Origin: Achromobacter spanius
GTDB taxonomy: Bacteria > Pseudomonadota > Gammaproteobacteria > Burkholderiales > Burkholderiaceae_B
Assembly (NCBI RefSeq): GCF_002812705.1
Contig: NZ_CP025030.1
Span: forward strand, 124,001-188,000
Direction: 5' to 3'
DNA: 64,000 bases
Positions 59,921 to 64,000 of the stretch are shown here, one piece after another (position 1 is the stretch's first letter; the number at the start of each line of letters is the position of its first letter). Both the position numbers and the translations under genes were made by a program. The notes beneath the pieces were generated by a model, which saw nothing but the letters and a program-made list of their open reading frames with translations, was not told the origin of the DNA and searched no databases.

Positions 59921-60448
59921 TCACCGATCGCGCACTGCGGCAGGAACGGACGCGAGCCGGCGCAGGTAGGTGTTGTCCGCCTGCGCGGCCTTGCTGGCGC
60001 ATTCCTGTGCTTGCCTGCCCAGGGTGTGCAGCAGGCTGATCTGCATGTTCAGCATGACGCGCTGCAGTTCGATCTCGTGCAGGTCGTGCAGCAGGTTGAC
60101 CGGCGTGCTGGGGCTCGCCATCAGCTCCTGCCACAACGCCACGCCCATGGCCGATCGATCGTGCTTGCGCCAGCGAAGAAAGGTCGTGCCTGCGCCAGTG
60201 GTCTGCTGGGCCAGCTCGACGGGAAGCAGGTGGAAGGGATGCCCGCACGCCTGTGGCAGCACCTGTCGCTGCGCCAGGGCAATCAACTCGTCGCGCATGG
60301 CGAAGCACTGGCTGGCCCAGGCCTCGAAGTCCCCTTTACCTTTAAAAGGCTTTAAAAGGCCTTTTAGAGAGGCCGCGTGTTCCAGCCGCATGAAGGCTGG
60401 CTGTTCCAGACGACGGAAGTAGCGCGGTTCGCGGTTCGGGTCGCTCAT
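59921..60448 (-). CDS. DUF3158 family ICE protein
   Basis: This 175-residue helical, soluble protein fits DUF3158 (FLRWRKHDRSAMGVALWQEL is a recognisable stretch). Its ATG overlaps the TIGR03761 stop (ATGA). The pair always travels with ssb and topB in this ICE class. Function unknown, presumably replication or transfer. Confidence 0.82.
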   Translation of the reverse strand: MSDPNREPRYFRRLEQPAFMRLEHAASLKGLLKPFKGKGDFEAWASQCFAMRDELIALAQRQVLPQACGHPFHLLPVELAQQTTGAGTTFLRWRKHDRSAMGVALWQELMASPSTPVNLLHDLHEIELQRVMLNMQISLLHTLGRQAQECASKAAQADNTYLRRLASVPAAVRDR

Positions 60449-61236
60449 GCCGGTTCGTCCTCGCCGGCGGCTGTGGACTTGGCCTCGGCCGAATCGGCGG
60501 CAGCGCCTTCGTCGGTGGGAGATGCGGCTGCGGCAGCGCTATCACCACGCTGTTGCAGACCACGGCGCACGACGGGCGGCGCAAACTTCGAGCGGCGCAT
60601 GCCTTCGAGCACGTCCTGCGGCAGTTCGCCGAACTTCTCCAATGCTGCCCGAGCTGCGGCGTTCTTGGCCGCGAAGTCGTCGCGGGTGCAGCCCGAGTAG
60701 CGGTATTGCTGGGCCAGGCTGAACAGGCTGCGCAGCGCGTGGGCACCTTCGTTGAGCCAGCGCTCCAACGTCGAGCGATCGATCAGCGCGGTGTGGTGGG
60801 CGAGGATCAGCTTGCGGGCGATGTCGTCGTAGTCGGCCAGCAGATAGACGGCGGCAAAGCCGAGCTGCGCGTTCACGAACAAGGGGAGCTTCACCGGCTG
60901 CACGTTGAGGTTCTCACCCAGGCTCAACGCCGCAGGCACGCCGGCCAGTGCCTGGTCAACCTGCTCGCGCAGCGATTGCAACGTGGTCCTGGTCTGGTCG
61001 AGCTTTTCCTCGATGCGCAACATCCACCAGTCGCTGTACGGGTCGTCCTGCTCCGAGCCGCGCTTCATCTTGTTCATCACGGCGATGTAGCCGTTCAGGC
61101 CGACGATGCCGGGTCGCCCCTCGGCGGCGGCGCGGCCATGCCAGATGCGCGAGGCGTGGTGGGTGTGCAGCGTCAGCGACATCGCGCTGCGCAGGGAGCC
61201 GAGGTTGAGTTGCAATGGTTCGTTGCTGGTTGCCAT
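60445..61236 (-). CDS. TIGR03761 family ICE protein (PFL_4669, DUF1845)
   Basis: This 263-residue protein fits TIGR03761. It has the N-terminal segment LRSAMSLTLHTHHASRIWHGR, a central YSDWWMLRIEEKLDQTR and an Ala/Asp/Glu-rich tail from about residue 225. It is coupled to DUF3158. No activity is known. Confidence 0.85.
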   Translation of the reverse strand: MATSNEPLQLNLGSLRSAMSLTLHTHHASRIWHGRAAAEGRPGIVGLNGYIAVMNKMKRGSEQDDPYSDWWMLRIEEKLDQTRTTLQSLREQVDQALAGVPAALSLGENLNVQPVKLPLFVNAQLGFAAVYLLADYDDIARKLILAHHTALIDRSTLERWLNEGAHALRSLFSLAQQYRYSGCTRDDFAAKNAAARAALEKFGELPQDVLEGMRRSKFAPPVVRRGLQQRGDSAAAAASPTDEGAAADSAEAKSTAAGEDEPA

Positions 61237-61665
61237 GGTGATCGCTCGCTGGTGGACAGGGAGCCGCCAGCATCCGCATGCAGCGGAAGGCAGTCAGTCA
61301 ACAAACCGAAATGAGCCGACCCCCGGTTCTGTGCGCGCTGGCGGCGCAGCGCGCAACGGTCCCCTGGGGACCGCTCCGCAGATGGGCACTCACATCGGCG
61401 TTCCCGTCCTCGGTTGTTGACGGTATGCGTGCTGCACCGCACGTCGCGCTGCCGTTCGACACGATCCTTCGCCGCGCAGCCGTCCCCAGGGGACCGTTCC
61501 GTTGAGCGCCATGGAGGTCTGCTTCATGGTCTTGCATGCGCTCTACTCAGGTTTTGCGCAGCATGTCGCGCCGTCGCCCGGCGCTTCACCGCACAGCCGT
61601 CCCCAGGGGACCGTTTCTGCCGACCGCCATGGAGATCTACTTCACGGCTTTGACAAGCCCTGTGC
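61237..61665. repeat. Repeat region with three CCCCWGGGG palindromes
   Basis: Three palindromes lie here: CGGTCCCCTGGGGACCG (61357-61373), GTCCCCAGGGGAC (61482-61494) and GTCCCCAGGGGAC (61600-61612), spaced 123 and 118 bp centre to centre. The second and third sit in a ~105-bp tandem repeat (about 61473-61577 and 61591-61695) whose right copy includes the last codons of the STY4528 gene. The left copy preserves a mutated version of those codons (RDMLRKT and stop). Candidate parS, iterons or regulator sites. Confidence 0.65.
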
Positions 61666-62904
61666 TCAGGATTTGCGCAGCAGATCGCGCAGGCGCTCGA
61701 TGTGCTGCCGGGCCACCTCGGGCGGCACGACGTTGCGCGGCGGCTCGGTTGGTGGCGCTCGCGCCGCCGATGGTGTTGGCGGTGCCGGGCCGGTCTGCTT
61801 GGCCCAGGCATTGAACTCGCCGCGCATGGCGCGCTGGATGATGCCGAACAGATAACCGGCGGGGTTGCGGATGCCATGCTTGCCGCACCGTGCGGCCCAT
61901 TCGTCCAGCACGGCCTGCCGCAGGGCAGCGTCCACCTGCTGCAACGCCATCTTGGCTCCGGCCTGCTGTTCCGCCTTCAGTTCCGCGAAGCGCTTGGGCC
62001 ATTGCAGGTCGCCCAGCGCACGCGCCTGCGCGGTAGTACGTACTTCATCAATACGACTACTACGTACTGTACGGTCCTGCTTCGAATTCCGAAGAGCGCC
62101 GTCTGGCGCGGGTTTCGGCCCTGCTTCGGATTCCGAAGATGGGCGATCGCCATTCCGAAGAAGGCTCGCGGGCCCTTCTTCGGAATCGTGGACCGCATCC
62201 TCCTGTGGATAACTTTCGGAGGCGGTGATGCCCTGGTCGGCCAGGCGCTCGGCGAGCACTTGCAGCCGCGACGGCAAGGTGCGTCCGGACAGCATCGGGT
62301 CGTCCGCGATCTCCTGGAGGGTGTTGAGTCCCACCACCTGGACGGCCTTGGCCGAATGCCCCAGCGACTGGCTGACCAGGGCCAGGTAGTCGGCGTCGAG
62401 TTGCATCGCCTCGAACGGCGTCAGCGGTTCGTCGTGCAGGACGTAGAGGTTGCCGAGGATGCGACCGGTCTTGGGGTCGCGCCGTCGTCGCACGAGGCTC
62501 AGCCAGCGCGTCAGGCGCAGCAGCGTCAGCGCCCGCGCCACGGTCTCATGGGAGGCCTGGCCTGCGCAGGGCATCGACGCCAGCCAGGGGCGCAACTGCT
62601 CATAGGTGGGAAATGCCGTGACGCCATCGTCGTTGAGCATCAATCGGAACACCTGCCAGGCGTTGCGCTCCAGCGGTGTCAGGCGGCGGTCGAGGAACAG
62701 CCGCCGCGGCACGCTCTCGTGCCGATTGCCACTGAACAGGAAGGCGTCGCCGGACGTAGGAGGCGTGGGCGTTGGAGCAGGCAGGGACGCGGGAGCGCCA
62801 GAGCTGGACTTGGGCGCGAGGTCCTTCAGCGCAGCGTCGAACAGGTCGGCGAGTGCGATGGGGCCAGGGCGCTGGGCTCGTGGGGCGGTGTCGTCCACGG
62901 CCAT
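61666..62904 (-). CDS. STY4528 family island replication protein
   Basis: This 412-residue protein fits the STY4528 family, which I recall as annotated for replication of pathogenicity islands. It has an N-terminal Pro/Ala linker, a winged-helix-like segment (RNAWQVFRLMLNDDGVTAFPTYEQLRPWL, about 80-108; ETVARALTLLRLTRWLSLVRRRRD) and a C-terminal region with WAARCGKHGIRNPAGYLFGIIQRAMRG like plasmid replication initiators. The start follows the DUF2857 stop by 3 bp. Palindromes directly downstream could be its binding sites. Confidence 0.83.
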   Translation of the reverse strand: MAVDDTAPRAQRPGPIALADLFDAALKDLAPKSSSGAPASLPAPTPTPPTSGDAFLFSGNRHESVPRRLFLDRRLTPLERNAWQVFRLMLNDDGVTAFPTYEQLRPWLASMPCAGQASHETVARALTLLRLTRWLSLVRRRRDPKTGRILGNLYVLHDEPLTPFEAMQLDADYLALVSQSLGHSAKAVQVVGLNTLQEIADDPMLSGRTLPSRLQVLAERLADQGITASESYPQEDAVHDSEEGPASLLRNGDRPSSESEAGPKPAPDGALRNSKQDRTVRSSRIDEVRTTAQARALGDLQWPKRFAELKAEQQAGAKMALQQVDAALRQAVLDEWAARCGKHGIRNPAGYLFGIIQRAMRGEFNAWAKQTGPAPPTPSAARAPPTEPPRNVVPPEVARQHIERLRDLLRKS

Positions 62905-62907
62905 GGC

Positions 62908-63468
62908 CTAGCCCAATCCCTGATCGACCCAGTTCCTGATCGCGGCCCAGACCACCGAGAGCGGCAGCGACATGCCCTCGGCCAGGTCCATGGCCGCATC
63001 GAGAATCGAGGTCTCGTCCTCCAGATCGACGTTCCTGCTGCTGGTCACGGCTTTCCATTGCCGCCACAGTTCGGTGTCCTGGGTCTCGTCCAGGACGGGG
63101 TGGCGCCCCTTGCGCTTGGGCAGGCCGAGGATCTCCCGCCGCAGGGCGACTTCCTGATGGGTCAGGCCATAGAAGCGGCTGACCATCTCCGTGCTGGCCC
63201 CCAGCCGCAGCATGCGATCGACCGTGGCGATTTCCTTCTCCACGTCCTGTGCCTGGTTGAGCAGGCGCTGCAGCACTTCGCGGTTGACCGTGACCGAGCA
63301 CCACGAGACGCTGGCGTTGGCCAGCACGCTGATCAGCGCGGGGTGCTTGAGCGCATCCAGCTCGGCCTCGCCGAAGCCCATGGCCTTGCAGCGGCGCAGT
63401 TGGCCGTTGCGAAGGTCATACAGCGCCTGGGCAATCACGGCCTGGTTGAGCGGATGCGATGTGGACAT
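62908..63468 (-). CDS. DUF2857 family ICE protein
   Basis: This 186-residue helical protein fits DUF2857 (STY4526-like). A helix-turn-helix-like stretch RLGASTEMVSRFYGLTHQEVALRREILGLP (about 86-115) suggests DNA binding. The ATG at 63468 has GGGAGG upstream; the longer frame to 63789 overlaps the next gene. It is part of the ParB-DUF2857-STY4528 operon. Confidence 0.82.
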   Translation of the reverse strand: MSTSHPLNQAVIAQALYDLRNGQLRRCKAMGFGEAELDALKHPALISVLANASVSWCSVTVNREVLQRLLNQAQDVEKEIATVDRMLRLGASTEMVSRFYGLTHQEVALRREILGLPKRKGRHPVLDETQDTELWRQWKAVTSSRNVDLEDETSILDAAMDLAEGMSLPLSVVWAAIRNWVDQGLG

Positions 63469-63482
63469 GCGGCCTCCCTCGC

Positions 63483-64000
63483 TCACGTCCCGGGCGCCGT
63501 GGTGCCGGCTTCCAGGTCCAGCAGACGCCGGGCGAGGCGCAGCAGCCGAAAGAGCTTGACCAACGCCGTGTCGCTCAAGCGCCTTGCGCCGCTGCCATGG
63601 CCTTGGCTCTGGCCGTGCAACAGGGTCGGCAGGTCGGCGGCGAGCTGCGCGCCGTCCAGGCCCGCTTCGGCGACGGGCTGACCCGTCAGGGAAGTGAGCA
63701 GCGTCAGCACCGCGCGGCCGAGCGGCGACGGGGCTTGGCCGCGGGCGCGGCACGCAAACCCGATGCCATCGGCGCGATCCTCGATGCACTCGTCCAGGCC
63801 TGCCTCCCCGGCGATCTCGCGCGCGAACTGCGCGATGTGGATGCGCAGCCGATCGGGCGTGTCCAGGCCGGCGTCGATGTACCAGACGTCGGAGATCGGA
63901 TAGAGTCCGCCGGCTTGCACCGGGATGGACTGCAGCACGCTCGCCGAGAAGTCGGGCGGCAGCGCATCGCCCAACTGGTCGGCGACCATGCGCTGGATCG
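63483..64000 (-). CDS. Probable ICE ParB-like protein, C-terminal part
   Basis: The frame is open to the window edge, so the N-terminus is missing. The visible ~172 residues (IQRMVADQLGDALPPDFSAS; LYPISDVWYIDAGLDTPDRLRIHI; Arg-rich LVKLFRLLRLARRLLDLE) are not self-explanatory. By gene order this is the place of the PFGI-1-class ParB (TIGR03764). The call therefore rests mostly on context. Confidence 0.45.
   Translation of the reverse strand, partial: IQRMVADQLGDALPPDFSASVLQSIPVQAGGLYPISDVWYIDAGLDTPDRLRIHIAQFAREIAGEAGLDECIEDRADGIGFACRARGQAPSPLGRAVLTLLTSLTGQPVAEAGLDGAQLAADLPTLLHGQSQGHGSGARRLSDTALVKLFRLLRLARRLLDLEAGTTAPGT

Overview
The window is a ~64 kb internal slice of an integrative and conjugative element (ICE) of the ICEclc / PFGI-1 / PAPI-1 type from a high-GC beta- or gammaproteobacterium. 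A Pseudomonas or a Burkholderiales host fits best; the defence genes read like those I remember from P. aeruginosa. The evidence is the ordered set of ICE proteins: MobH-type relaxase, TIGR03755/56/57, a VirB4-type ATPase, TIGR03745-03752, RAQPRD, TraD, TIGR03765/03759, PilL, the STY4534, STY4528 and DUF2857 replication proteins, TIGR03761, DUF3158, SSB, topoisomerase III and a probable ParB. No tRNA, integrase or att site is visible, so neither end of the element is in the window.

Layout. 1-3.9 kb: relaxase, then a divergent RES/Xre toxin-antitoxin pair and a DUF3742 gene. 3.9-18 kb: the main mating-pair-formation genes, all on the minus strand and often joined by ATGA overlaps. 18-25.4 kb: a plus-strand cargo operon inserted inside the transfer region, made of a HTH/PIN pair, a complete HORMA/TRIP13 (type III) CBASS with a NucC effector, and a Rad50-like zinc-hook ATPase. 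25.5-31.5 kb: the second transfer block (TIGR03747, TraD, TIGR03765, lytic transglycosylase, TIGR03759, PilL). 31.6-50.4 kb: a long run of minus-strand accessory genes (SNF2-like helicase, methyltransferase-like protein, DUF3275, DUF932, STY4534 and many unknowns). 41.8-45.8 kb: a defective Tn3-family mercury transposon with intact termini, inserted in a DUF3085 gene. 50.7-56.4 kb: a cadmium/lead resistance island (lspA, cadA, cadR, a broken sterol-desaturase gene, a CDF transporter). 57-64 kb: replication and maintenance genes.

How it works together. Relaxase, TraD and the type IV secretion genes move the element; topoisomerase III, SSB, STY4528, STY4534 and ParB-like proteins would replicate and maintain the excised circle; RES/Xre and HTH/PIN could stabilise it; CBASS protects the host from phage; mer and cad genes give metal resistance.

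The most unusual signal is non-coding. At least sixteen accessory genes between 34 and 50 kb have a related hairpin leader just before their ribosome-binding site, and four genes have a second, larger three-hairpin element further upstream, whose stems differ between copies by compensating changes. This looks like an element-wide RNA-level regulon. Family names were assigned by reading the translations and from memory; no search was run.
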